DNA of 64,000 nt from CAWUFC02 sp963921335. GTDB taxonomy: Bacteria > Pseudomonadota > Gammaproteobacteria > Pseudomonadales > Halieaceae. Shown one piece after another: positions 51,150 to 60,032 of this stretch. The translations under genes were made by a program, and so were the position numbers. Under the pieces are notes generated by a model. It saw only the letters and a program-made list of their open reading frames with translations. It did no database searches and was not told where the DNA came from. Within the stretch, counting starts at the first letter, position 1. Each line of letters begins with the position of its first letter. The stretch is taken from the NCBI GenBank assembly GCA_963921335.3, contig CAWUFC020000002.1:62001-126000 (forward strand), given 5' to 3'.

Positions 51150-52658
51150 TTACAGTAGCCAGATCACAGCAGACAGGCCCACACCACCCAAAACAATAGT
51201 GTAGGGCAGCGCCATCAGAACCATACGGCCGTATGACAGCCTCAGCAGCGGTGCCAGGGCTGAGGTCAGCAGAAACAGAAAAGCTGCCTGGCCATTCGGG
51301 GTGGCGACACTGGGAAGGTTGGTGCCAGTGTTGATCGCTACCGCCATCAAGTCGAACTCCTCACGGGTCAGTGCGCCGTTCTGGAAAGCTGCATACACTT
51401 CGTTGATATAGACCGTGGCGACAAAGACGTTGTCGCCGATCATCGACAACAGGCCATTGGCAATAAAGAAGGCGGCGGGGCGAGCGTCACCTTCGAAAGC
51501 CAGTACGTAGTTAATGACCGGTGTGAACAAATGCTGGTCGTGAATAACGGCGACAATGGAGAAGAAAACGATTAACAAAGCCGTAAAGGGCAGGGCCTCC
51601 TCAAAGGCATGCCCGAGCTGGTGCTCTTCTGTAATGCCGTTGAAAGCGGTCAATAGCACGATGACCGACAGTCCGATTAGTCCCACCGCAGCCCAGTGCT
51701 GGGACAGAGCGACTACCAGGTAAACCGCCACAGCAGCCTGCACGAACAGACGCATTTTGTCGCGTTTGGTGCGCCTCTCTTCCTGAGCTGTTTGGTATTG
51801 CTCCAGTACGTCGCGCACCGAGGCAGGGAGCTCATCGCCATAGCCGAACCACCCCGTGACTTCGAGCAGATAGCAAGTCAGCAAACCTGCGGCCAGGGTT
51901 GGCATGGTCACCGGTGCCATCTTCCAGAAGAACTCCATGAAGCTCCACTCGGCAACCGTGGCGATCAACAAATTCTGTGGCTCACCGACCAGCGTGCAGA
52001 CCCCACCAAGGGCAGTGCCAACGGCACCATGCATCACCAGGCTGCGTAAAAAGCCGCGAAACTGCATGAGGTCCTGGCGGTGGTTCTCGATGATGTCCGA
52101 GTCTTCCGAATGATCGTGATGCGCGTCGTGAGTGAGCTTCTTGCCCGAGGCCACTTTGTGATAAACCGCGTAAAAGCCCACGCTGACGCTGATCAGCACT
52201 GCGGTCACCGTAAGTGCATCCAGAAATGCAGACAGCAGCGCGGCAACTGCGCTGAACAGCAGGGCCAGAATCTTCTTAGACTTGACGTTGAGCAGCAGCT
52301 TGGTGAACACGTACAGCAGCAGCTCTTTCATGAAGTAGATACCTGCGACCATGAACATCAGCAGCATAATCACTTCGAAATTGGCGGCTGCTTCTTGGTA
52401 CACCTTGTGGGAGCTGGTCAGTCCCAGTATCACTGCCTCCAGCGCCAACAAGCCGCCGGGTTGCAGGGGATAGCACTTGAGCGCCAGCGCCAGCGTAAAG
52501 ATAAACTCGGCAATCAACAGCCATCCGGCAACCACCGGCCCGAGGGTGTACAGGACCAGCGGATTGATCAGCAGAAAGGCGGCTATCGTCTTCTTGTACC
52601 AACCCGGGGATGCCCCCAGAAAATTGCGCGAGAAGGCGAAGCTGTATGAGCTGTCCAT
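51150..52658 (-). CDS. nhaB: Na+/H+ antiporter NhaB
   Basis: 502 residues with about 12 membrane segments. It exchanges Na+ for H+, important for salt and pH balance in marine bacteria. NFLGASPGWYKKTI at the N-terminus, SAFLDALTVTAVLISV, GTALGGVCTLVGEPQNLLIA and GTNLPSVATPNGQAAFLFLLTS are NhaB hallmarks. The His/Asp-rich loop HDAHHDHSEDSD lies between segments. It is monocistronic between convergent dnaQ and divergent nudC. Confidence 0.95.
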   Translation of the reverse strand: MDSSYSFAFSRNFLGASPGWYKKTIAAFLLINPLVLYTLGPVVAGWLLIAEFIFTLALALKCYPLQPGGLLALEAVILGLTSSHKVYQEAAANFEVIMLLMFMVAGIYFMKELLLYVFTKLLLNVKSKKILALLFSAVAALLSAFLDALTVTAVLISVSVGFYAVYHKVASGKKLTHDAHHDHSEDSDIIENHRQDLMQFRGFLRSLVMHGAVGTALGGVCTLVGEPQNLLIATVAEWSFMEFFWKMAPVTMPTLAAGLLTCYLLEVTGWFGYGDELPASVRDVLEQYQTAQEERRTKRDKMRLFVQAAVAVYLVVALSQHWAAVGLIGLSVIVLLTAFNGITEEHQLGHAFEEALPFTALLIVFFSIVAVIHDQHLFTPVINYVLAFEGDARPAAFFIANGLLSMIGDNVFVATVYINEVYAAFQNGALTREEFDLMAVAINTGTNLPSVATPNGQAAFLFLLTSALAPLLRLSYGRMVLMALPYTIVLGGVGLSAVIWLL

Positions 52659-52792
52659 GTTGATGAGCTGCGCGGCAAGAAATAAGGGCAGTTTACGTTA
52701 TTGGTGACCTTATGCGTAGCACGGTATGCCCATTTTCTTACTCCGTGGGCATGAAGTAGTATTATCGGCCGTTTAAGACACAGGTTTGGATA

Positions 52793-53617
52793 ATGTATAC
52801 ACCGAGTACCCGGGAACCCGAGCGCAGTGACGGCGCGCTTTACTTTGTTTTTCATGGCAATGATCTGCTCACTGACATGCGTGCGTCGGAACCCTGCCTG
52901 TTGCCGGGCGACGAAATCCGCTTCCTGGCACCGGCGCCGATGCGACAGCAGTTCCTCGGCTATTGGCACGATACGCCCATTTACGCGCGTGAACTGGATG
53001 CCGCCACACCGCTGGACAGCGGTAATTATATGGTCGGCAACTTGTACGGCATTCTTGGCCGGGTCAGTGAGGAGATGTTTGCCCTGGCTGGCCGGGCGCA
53101 ACAGCTGCTGGCCTGGCAGCGAGAAAACGGGTTCTGCGGCAGCTGTGGCGCTGCGATGAGCCAGCATGCCAAAGAAACCGCAATGAACTGTGAGCCCTGT
53201 GGCTCGATGATTTACCCGCGTATCTCGCCCTGCATTATTGTTCTGGTGACCCGGGGTGAAGAAATGTTGCTGGCTCGCAACGCTAATTTCCCGATCGAAA
53301 TGTTCTCCACCCTCGCAGGTTTTGTAGAGGCTGGCGAGTCACTCGAAGAGTGCCTGGTACGCGAGGTCAAAGAAGAGGTTGGCGTGGATGTGGACAATAT
53401 TCGCTACTTTAAATCGCAGTCCTGGCCGTTTCCCAATCAGTTGATGCTGGGTTTCTTCGCGGAATACGCTGGAGGCGATATCGTCTGCGAGGACGAGGAG
53501 ATCGCCGAAGCCCACTGGTTTAAGCCCGATCAACTTCCCACGACGCCTCCGGCTACTGCGATTTCCGGGCAGCTCATTGCAGACCATGTTGCCCGCCATG
53601 GCGGGGGAGCGTCCTAG
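52793..53617 (+). CDS. nudC: NAD(H) pyrophosphatase / NAD-capped RNA decapping hydrolase NudC
   Basis: 274 residues. It cleaves NADH to NMNH and AMP and removes NAD caps from RNA. The zinc ribbon has paired cysteines in CGSCGAAMS and CEPCGSMIYPR; the Nudix box is GFVEAGESLEECLVREVKEE (first 20 residues), completed by VGVD. The NudC-specific SQSWPFPNQLMLGF follows. The ATG at 52793 is preceded by TTTGGATA, a poor ribosome binding site. Its stop overlaps the sohB GTG by one base. Confidence 0.95.
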   Translation: MYTPSTREPERSDGALYFVFHGNDLLTDMRASEPCLLPGDEIRFLAPAPMRQQFLGYWHDTPIYARELDAATPLDSGNYMVGNLYGILGRVSEEMFALAGRAQQLLAWQRENGFCGSCGAAMSQHAKETAMNCEPCGSMIYPRISPCIIVLVTRGEEMLLARNANFPIEMFSTLAGFVEAGESLEECLVREVKEEVGVDVDNIRYFKSQSWPFPNQLMLGFFAEYAGGDIVCEDEEIAEAHWFKPDQLPTTPPATAISGQLIADHVARHGGGAS

Positions 53618-54648
53618 TGGAATACTTGTATGAATACGGGCTGTTCCTGGCCCAGGCGATGACGCTGGTGGTCGCGATCCTGGTGGTGATCGGCCTGTCC
53701 ATGGCGATGGGTGCAAGAGGGCGTGGCACGCCCGAGGGCCATATCGAGGTGCGCAAGCTCAATGAGCGCTATCGCGTGTTTCGCGAGTTCATGGAATCAG
53801 AGATTCTGCCGGAGAAAGAGTTCAAGTCCCGGCGCAAGCAGGAAAAGAAAGACAGCAAGAGCGAAAAAGACGAGAAGCCCGAGGAGCAGGCTGCCTCGAG
53901 GCTTTACGTACTGAATTTTGATGGCGACATCAAGGCCAGTGCCGTCGACGATTTGCGAGAAGAGATCAGTGCCGTACTTGGCGTTGCTGGAGAGTCCGAC
54001 CAGGTGCTGGTTCGGCTCGAAAGCGGCGGCGGCATGGTGCACAGCTATGGGCTGGCATCCAGCCAGTTGCAGCGTATTCGCGATGCGGGCGTCGGCCTGG
54101 TCATTGCGGTCGACAAGGTGGCAGCGAGTGGCGGCTATATGATGGCCTGTGTCGCAGAGCGCATCCTCGCCGCACCGTTTGCGGTGATTGGCAGTATAGG
54201 TGTGTTGGCGCAACTGCCCAATTTTCATCGACTCTTGCAGAAGGCTAATGTCGACTTTGAACAGCACACTGCAGGCGAATACAAGCGCACGGTGACTATG
54301 TTTGGCGAGAACACCGACGAGGATCGGGCCAAGTTGCAGCAGGACCTCGAGGATACTCATCAGCTGTTCAAGCAATTCGTGTCTGAGCATCGGCCAGAGC
54401 TGGATATCGCCGCAGTGGCAACCGGCGAAGTCTGGTATGGGCAGCAGGCCCTGGACAAAGGATTGGTGGACGAACTGATCACCAGCGACAGCTTTATTCA
54501 GGCTCAGTTGCAGCAGCGTGATGTATATGAGGTGCGTCACGTATTGAAGAAATCATGGCAGGAGAAGCTGGGAATGGCTGCCGAGGGCACTGCTGAAAGA
54601 GCACTGATGAAGGCGTGGCAAACCCTCACCAGCCGCAGACCTTTCTGA
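53617..54648 (+). CDS. sohB: Inner-membrane S49 peptidase SohB
   Basis: 343 residues from a GTG. An N-terminal membrane segment (about 8-28) is followed by a charged linker (KQEKKDSKSEKDEKPEEQ) and the S49 protease domain. The catalytic Lys is in AVDKVAASGGYMMA and the Ser in AVIGSIGVL. E. coli SohB was found as a suppressor of a htrA/degP defect. It is coupled to nudC and followed eight bases later by the oxygenase gene. Confidence 0.93.
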   Translation: MEYLYEYGLFLAQAMTLVVAILVVIGLSMAMGARGRGTPEGHIEVRKLNERYRVFREFMESEILPEKEFKSRRKQEKKDSKSEKDEKPEEQAASRLYVLNFDGDIKASAVDDLREEISAVLGVAGESDQVLVRLESGGGMVHSYGLASSQLQRIRDAGVGLVIAVDKVAASGGYMMACVAERILAAPFAVIGSIGVLAQLPNFHRLLQKANVDFEQHTAGEYKRTVTMFGENTDEDRAKLQQDLEDTHQLFKQFVSEHRPELDIAAVATGEVWYGQQALDKGLVDELITSDSFIQAQLQQRDVYEVRHVLKKSWQEKLGMAAEGTAERALMKAWQTLTSRRPF

Positions 54649-54655
54649 GCTCATT

Positions 54656-55528
54656 GTGAGCGCCGGTCTGGTTCCCGTCATCGACCTCAGCCTCCCCGAG
54701 GCCGAGGTCCTGCCCCAGATTGACGCAGCCTGCCGGGACACCGGTTTCTTCCAGATCAGTGGTCATGGCATCGATGCGAATCTGTGTCGCAGTGCCTTGC
54801 AGGTCGGTATGAGTTTCTTTGCGATGCCTGAGGAAGATAAGCTGGCATTGGAGCGTAGTTTTGAGAGCCCCTGGGGCTACTATGATCGCGAGCTCACCAA
54901 GAACCGGCGTGACCTCAAAGAGATATTCGACTTTGCGCCGAACGAGGAGGCACCCTGGCCAAGCGCCTTGCCCGAGTTTCAAACCTTACTGGCCAGCTAT
55001 AGTCAGGCGGTTCATCAGCTGGCTTTGCACGTACTGGAGTTGTGCGTGGGCGCCTATGGCGGTAGCGGTTTGCAGACCCAGTTCGGACATGATCACAGTA
55101 GCTTCTGCCGCTTCAATCACTACCCCGTGGGTATCGGAGAGGGGCTGGGTATCAGTCGGCATACCGATGCGGGTGGCCTGACTATCTTGTTGCAGGACCA
55201 GCAACCCGGACTTGAAATGTATTGTCACGGCCAGTGGCAGCTGCTGCAGCCGGTTGCAGATACTTTTACTGTCAATATTGGTGACATGCTCCAGCTTTGG
55301 AGCAATGACAGCTACACCGCGCCACTGCACCGGGTTCGCGCCAGTGACACTAGTAGTCGCTACAGCATTGCCTATTTTCTCAACCCTTCTTACGATGCGG
55401 TCATCGAGCCGCAGGGTAAGGAGCCGGTCTATCGCCCGCTATCCTGGGCGGAATTTCGCTCGCTCAGGGCGCAGGGCGATTACGGGGATTACGGGGAAGA
55501 AGTGCAGCTTTCCCACTACAAAATTTAA
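54656..55528 (+). CDS. 2-oxoglutarate/Fe(II)-dependent oxygenase (isopenicillin N synthase-like)
   Basis: 290 residues from a GTG. VPVIDLSLPEAEVLPQIDAA opens the N-terminal DIOX_N region; the iron ligands are the His and Asp in GISRHTDAGGLTILLQD and the His in APLHRVRA, with the co-substrate motif RYSIAYF. The layout matches bacterial members of the ethylene-forming/gibberellin-oxidase-like group. Substrate unknown. It may form an operon with the CoA-transferase, which begins after 15 bases. Confidence 0.88.
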   Translation: MSAGLVPVIDLSLPEAEVLPQIDAACRDTGFFQISGHGIDANLCRSALQVGMSFFAMPEEDKLALERSFESPWGYYDRELTKNRRDLKEIFDFAPNEEAPWPSALPEFQTLLASYSQAVHQLALHVLELCVGAYGGSGLQTQFGHDHSSFCRFNHYPVGIGEGLGISRHTDAGGLTILLQDQQPGLEMYCHGQWQLLQPVADTFTVNIGDMLQLWSNDSYTAPLHRVRASDTSSRYSIAYFLNPSYDAVIEPQGKEPVYRPLSWAEFRSLRAQGDYGDYGEEVQLSHYKI

Positions 55529-55543
55529 AGGGAGTGCACGGGC

Positions 55544-56731
55544 ATGTCAGGACCTATGCAGGGCGTCAAAGTAATTGATTTAGGCACAATGATTGCCGGC
55601 CCCGGCGCTGCGACGGTGCTGGCTGACCAGGGTGCCGATGTCATCAAGGTTGAGACGCCGGGAATAGGGGACGTGATGCGCTACCTCAGCTCAACCCGGG
55701 GTGGCCTCAGCGGCCTGTATCACAACGTTAACCGGGGCAAGCGATCGATCGCCGTAGACCTCAAGTCTGAGGCTGGGGTGGAGCTGATCAAGGACATGGC
55801 CCGGGATGCGGATGTGGTGTGCCAAAATTTTCGACCGGGGGTAGCCGAGCGGCTTGGGGTTGATTACGACTCACTGAAGGCAGTGAACCCCGACATTATT
55901 TATCTCTCTGTTTGTGGATTTGGTGATAAGGGGCCCTGGGCTGATAAAGCCGCCTATGACAATGTAATTCAGTCTTTTGCCGGGGTAGCGCAAAGCCAGG
56001 CCAACCCCGAGACTGGTGAGCCGATTCAGTATTATCAGCTCTTCTGCGACAAGACGACCGCGCTCACCGGTGCCCAGGCCGTCAGTTCGGCGCTGTTTGC
56101 CAGAGAGCGAGGCAAGGGCGGCCAGCATATTAAGCTGTCAATGGTCGATGCAACAGTGAGCTTTCTCTGGGCAGACGCTGCCGGACTGGGTGCTTTCGTC
56201 GGGGAAGGGGCTGACGAGGGTATGACCATCGCCAAGGGCGTAAGGCTGATGCAGTTTAAAGACGGTTATGGCGCCGCTGCGCCGGTCACCGACGCGCAAT
56301 TCTTCGGCTACTGTGATGCCTTTGGCATCGATGCCAGTGATCCGAAGTTTGCAACGGTGATGGATCGCAATGCCCATGGAGAAGAACTCATGGACTTGAT
56401 GAGAGGTGTTCTGGAGAAGGCTGCTGCAATGAACACCGATGAGGCCATAGCTGCCTTGCAGGCGAACGATGTGCCGTGTTCCAAAGCGCAGACGCTAAGC
56501 GAGCTGCCTGATCACCCGCAGATGGTTGCCAATGACAGCTTTGCCCGAATTGACCATCCCCAGGGCGGTGAAATGATTGAGCCGAATAACCCGCCCAACT
56601 TTCTGGGCACGCCATCACCGGCGATCAAGCGCGCCTCGGCGTTGGGAGAGCACACTGACGAGATCCTGGCTGAAACCGGCCGCAGCCCTGAACAAATCAG
56701 CGAACTGCACAGCGCCGGCGTTGTCGGCTAA
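55544..56731 (+). CDS. Class III (CaiB/BaiF) CoA-transferase
   Basis: 395 residues. It transfers CoA between carboxylic acids through an aspartyl intermediate. VIDLGTMIAGPGAATVLADQGADVIKVE (here in two parts) is the family N-terminus; CQNFRPGVAERLGVDYDSL and the catalytic Asp in KLSMVDATVSFLW are present. The acid activated is unknown. GGGAG precedes the ATG. It ends before the palindromic repeat at 56740. Confidence 0.92.
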   Translation: MSGPMQGVKVIDLGTMIAGPGAATVLADQGADVIKVETPGIGDVMRYLSSTRGGLSGLYHNVNRGKRSIAVDLKSEAGVELIKDMARDADVVCQNFRPGVAERLGVDYDSLKAVNPDIIYLSVCGFGDKGPWADKAAYDNVIQSFAGVAQSQANPETGEPIQYYQLFCDKTTALTGAQAVSSALFARERGKGGQHIKLSMVDATVSFLWADAAGLGAFVGEGADEGMTIAKGVRLMQFKDGYGAAAPVTDAQFFGYCDAFGIDASDPKFATVMDRNAHGEELMDLMRGVLEKAAAMNTDEAIAALQANDVPCSKAQTLSELPDHPQMVANDSFARIDHPQGGEMIEPNNPPNFLGTPSPAIKRASALGEHTDEILAETGRSPEQISELHSAGVVG

Positions 56732-56739
56732 AACAACAA

Positions 56740-56810
56740 GGGGTCAGATAACTTGATATTTCGATCAAGGGGTCAGACCCCTTGTTCAATTTTTCAATTT
56801 ATCTGACCCC
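56740..56810. repeat. REP-like palindromic element GGGGTCAG
   Basis: Outer arms GGGGTCAGATAA (56740-56751) and TTATCTGACCCC (56799-56810) are exact reverse complements. Between them CAAGGGGTCAGACCCCTTG (56766-56784) is a perfect 19-base palindrome, and TTGAT/ATCAA (56753-56757, 56764-56768) gives a further pairing. GGGGTCAG palindromes are known as repeats in gammaproteobacterial genomes and near REP-associated tyrosine transposases. No transposase is in this window. The element lies between convergent genes and may also stop transcription. Confidence 0.8.
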
Positions 56811-56816
56811 CTAAAG

Positions 56817-57491
56817 TTACTGTGTGGGTTCGATCAGCAGGGTGGGGATACCCAGATCGTGACTTTTCACCGTCGCAACCCGGGTGCCGGGTTTGCGGCC
56901 ATCCCTGATCTCTGAATGAGCGACGCCATTGTTATCCAGCTGGGCGATGGTGGCATTCAGGTTAGGGCACAGATAAGTAATACCCCAAAAGTGATCCTGT
57001 TCTACCGGATTATCCAGATTCTGGATGACTTCCAGGGTCATTTTGCCGCAGCGGAAAAACAGCATGCGACCACCCCATTCGGGCACTTCCTGATCCAGGG
57101 CCAGCCGCATACCGAGTTCTGAATTAAAAAGGCGAATGCAATCGTCTGCATCGCGGGTGTTGAGAACCAGATGATCGACGCCCGCAATGCCTGTGCTGGT
57201 GGTCACGGGCTCGCCGCTAAGACTTCGCGCGGGAACCGAAAAAATCGGCAAGTTCCGATCGCCGGACTCTAGCTTATGCGCTGGGTTTTCCTCGTCCAGC
57301 ATAGTCAGCCCCGCAATGACTGAGGTGTCGGCGCCGACGTTTTCCTGCAGCGCAATGCCGACGTTACTGAGGGCGAGTCCGCGAGCGTTATCCCCCAGGG
57401 GTTGAAAATCGCCTAATAACTTCGCATAACTGGCAGCGGCTTCGTCTACGTCAGGTACCGCCAGTGTGATTCGATCAAATCCTGTGACCAC
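56817..57491 (-). CDS. VOC-superfamily (glyoxalase-like) protein
   Basis: 224 residues with two VOC modules. The first begins GFDRITLAVPDVDEAAASY, with Arg where a metal-binding His is usual. The second begins GVDHLVLNTRDADDCIRLF with His, and has MTLEVIQ with a candidate Glu ligand, so only the second half keeps obvious metal ligands. Functions in the superfamily range from lyase to dioxygenase; none is assigned. It is divergent from the SDR gene across a 58-base spacer. Confidence 0.82.
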   Translation of the reverse strand: MVTGFDRITLAVPDVDEAAASYAKLLGDFQPLGDNARGLALSNVGIALQENVGADTSVIAGLTMLDEENPAHKLESGDRNLPIFSVPARSLSGEPVTTSTGIAGVDHLVLNTRDADDCIRLFNSELGMRLALDQEVPEWGGRMLFFRCGKMTLEVIQNLDNPVEQDHFWGITYLCPNLNATIAQLDNNGVAHSEIRDGRKPGTRVATVKSHDLGIPTLLIEPTQ

Positions 57492-57549
57492 GCTATACCT
57501 CCTCTTGTTGACTGCCTTAGAATAACCGGCACAGATAGAGGATATCCAC

Positions 57550-58653
57550 TTGCAGGCATTGGTTATTGGCGGTACCGGTCCAACCGGACATCATGTGGTG
57601 AATGGCCTGTTAGCTCGCGGCTACCAGGTAGACATGCTGCACCGGGGCAGTCATGAGATTGATGAGATTCCCCCCGAGGTGGTGCACCTGCATACCGATC
57701 CCTATGACCAGGGCTGTCTTGAAGAGATTCTTGCTGGTAAGCAATACGATGTGTGTTATGCGATGTACGGCAGGCTCAGGGCCATTGCCGAGGTGTTGCA
57801 GGGCAGGGTAGAGCGTTTCATCTCTGTCGGCGGTGCACCGGCCTATCGCGGTTATATGAACCCCTATCTTTTTGAGCCGGAAGGGCTACCTGTGCCAATG
57901 CGCGAGGATGGGGAGACCGTGTCAGCTGAGGAGCAGGACAGCAAGGGCTTTCGCATCCGTATCACCGAGCAGCGTGTGTTTGAGGCACAGCCCGAAGCAA
58001 CTCACTTCCGCTACCCCTACATATACGGCGCTTATCAGCTGGTGCCAAGGGAGTGGATGATCGTACGCCGGGTACTTGATAAGCGCCCCTATATCATCCT
58101 GCCCGATGGCGGCTTGACCCTGCACAGTTTTGGTTATGCTGAGAACGTTGCCCACGCATTGTTGCTGGCGCTGGATTCAGGGGATGCCGGCAGAGGCAAG
58201 ATATACAATGTGGCCGACGATCATGTGCTGAGTTTAAGGCAGGTCACAGAGATCATCATCGACCACCTCAACAGCGACATGCAGGTCATCAACATGCCCT
58301 ACGAGTTGGCACCATGTACGCGCCCGCTGATCATGCAGCCCCTGTCTACTCATCGAATACAGGACACCGCAGCCCTGCGCAGCGATCTGAACTATAGGGA
58401 CAAGGTAGCACCCCCGGATGCCATTTGGCGCACCGTAGACTGGCTGCTGCAACATCCCCCCGAGGTCGGCGGTATGGAAGAACAGGTGCTTGAGGATCCG
58501 TTCGACTATGCTGCAGAAGACGCGCTGATTCATCGCTGGCTTGAATTACAGCAGCAATTGAATGAAGTGAGTTTTGAAAACAAGCCCGGTTACGGCATGG
58601 CCTACAGTGGCCCGGGCGGTCGCCCCCGCAGTCAAGAGGAGTTTAAAAACTGA
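57550..58653 (+). CDS. Atypical NAD-dependent epimerase/dehydratase (SDR)
   Basis: 367 residues from a TTG. VIGGTGPTGHHVVNGLLARG at residues 5-24 is an extended-SDR nucleotide loop. The canonical YxxxK pair is not seen where expected: the segment reads GFRIRITEQRVFE before FRYPYIYGAYQ. HSFGYAENVAHALLLAL and YNVADDHVLSLRQVTEII are SDR-E-like C-terminal blocks. The substrate is unknown, and without the Tyr/Lys pair it may bind rather than convert it. It heads an operon with the ligase gene two bases downstream. Confidence 0.82.
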   Translation: MQALVIGGTGPTGHHVVNGLLARGYQVDMLHRGSHEIDEIPPEVVHLHTDPYDQGCLEEILAGKQYDVCYAMYGRLRAIAEVLQGRVERFISVGGAPAYRGYMNPYLFEPEGLPVPMREDGETVSAEEQDSKGFRIRITEQRVFEAQPEATHFRYPYIYGAYQLVPREWMIVRRVLDKRPYIILPDGGLTLHSFGYAENVAHALLLALDSGDAGRGKIYNVADDHVLSLRQVTEIIIDHLNSDMQVINMPYELAPCTRPLIMQPLSTHRIQDTAALRSDLNYRDKVAPPDAIWRTVDWLLQHPPEVGGMEEQVLEDPFDYAAEDALIHRWLELQQQLNEVSFENKPGYGMAYSGPGGRPRSQEEFKN

Positions 58654-58655
58654 TC

Positions 58656-60032
58656 ATGGATGCTCGATCTGTCCGAAATATTTCTGACGCGCGCCATATT
58701 GTTGAGCAGCGCGGCCTAGATCACGTAAAGGTCGGTCTGTTCGATATCGACGGCGTGATGCGCGGCAAGTATATGAGTCGCGACAAATTCTTCTCGGCCC
58801 TGGACAAGGGGTTTGGCTTTTGTGATGTGGTGTTGGGTTGGGACTCCAATGATCAGCTCTATGAGAACCCGGGTGTGGAGATTACCGGCTGGCATACTGG
58901 TTACCCGGATGCCGAGGTTCGCATCATTCCCGAGAGCTGCCGGGAGGTGGCCGGTGAAGAGGGCATGCTGTTGTTCCTGGCTGAGTTCGATGGTGAGGCC
59001 AGCACCGTGTGTCCAAGAGGCATGCTGCGCCGCGTGCTGGATAAAGCGGCGAGTATGGGCTTTGACTGCAAGGCGGCCCTGGAATACGAGTTCTTCCTGT
59101 TCAACGAGACACCTGACAGCGTCCGCGAAAAACACTATCAGAACCTGCAGCCGGCCACGCCAGGGTTCTTTGGCTATTCCATGCTGCGCAATTCGGTGCA
59201 CTCCGACTGGTACCAGGAACTGCTGAGTACCTGCCAAACCATGGATTTTCCACTGGAGGGTCTGCACACAGAGACGGGACCGGGTGTACTGGAGGCAGCC
59301 ATTGCCGTTGACGACGCACTGGCTGCTGCGGACAAGGCGGCACTGTTCAAGACCTATACCAAGGTCTGGGCGCAGCGCCGGGGTATGATGGCAACGTTTA
59401 TGGCCAAGTGGTCCAACGATTGGCCCGGGCAGAGTGGTCACCTGCATCTGTCGCTGCAAGACCGGGAGCAGGGCGCCAGCGCCTTTTATCGTGACGGCGG
59501 GGAGCACAGCATGAGCGAGCAACAGCGACAGTTCGTGGCTGGTCAACTCGCCCTCATGCCGGAGTTCACCGCCATGCTGGCACCAACGGTCAATGCCTAT
59601 TCCCGCATGATTCCGGGTTTCTGGGCACCGACGGCGGCTGCCTGGGGCACTGAAAACAGAACCACTGCATTGCGCGTTATTTCAGGCAGTGCAGCATCGC
59701 AGCGTGTGGAGCACCGCTTATGCGCGGCGGACGGTAATCCCTACCTGGTGATGGCCGCAGGCCTCGCTAGTGGACTCTATGGCATAGAACAAAAACTGGA
59801 ACTTGGCGCCGCCTGTGTCGGCAATGCCTATGAACAAGAGCACGCCCCTGAAAACCAGTTGCCGGAGACCCTCTCAGAAGCCGCGCGCATGATGTCGCGC
59901 TCGCAGGCCGCGCGCAGCTGGTTTAGTGATGTTTTTGTTGATCACTATGTGCAAACCCGCCTCTGGGAAGAGCGGGAGGCGCGCAAGCATATCAGCGACT
60001 GGGAGCTGGCCCGTTACTTTGAGATTATCTGA
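58656..60032 (+). CDS. Glutamine synthetase-family ligase (gamma-glutamyl amine ligase-like)
   Basis: 458 residues. The glutamine-synthetase fold: N-terminal VGLFDIDGVMRGKYMSR, metal-binding ALEYEFFLF, TETGPGVLEAA (usually GPGQxE), SGHLHLSL, TENRTTALRV and EHRLCAADGNPYLVMAAGL. It lacks the adenylylation Tyr region of GlnA and is closer to PuuA/GlnT-type enzymes that join glutamate to amines. The GPGVLE change suggests a different acceptor pocket. No nitrogen-regulation genes are adjacent, so a catabolic or biosynthetic role with the neighbouring dehydrogenase is inferred. Confidence 0.88.
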   Translation: MDARSVRNISDARHIVEQRGLDHVKVGLFDIDGVMRGKYMSRDKFFSALDKGFGFCDVVLGWDSNDQLYENPGVEITGWHTGYPDAEVRIIPESCREVAGEEGMLLFLAEFDGEASTVCPRGMLRRVLDKAASMGFDCKAALEYEFFLFNETPDSVREKHYQNLQPATPGFFGYSMLRNSVHSDWYQELLSTCQTMDFPLEGLHTETGPGVLEAAIAVDDALAAADKAALFKTYTKVWAQRRGMMATFMAKWSNDWPGQSGHLHLSLQDREQGASAFYRDGGEHSMSEQQRQFVAGQLALMPEFTAMLAPTVNAYSRMIPGFWAPTAAAWGTENRTTALRVISGSAASQRVEHRLCAADGNPYLVMAAGLASGLYGIEQKLELGAACVGNAYEQEHAPENQLPETLSEAARMMSRSQAARSWFSDVFVDHYVQTRLWEEREARKHISDWELARYFEII

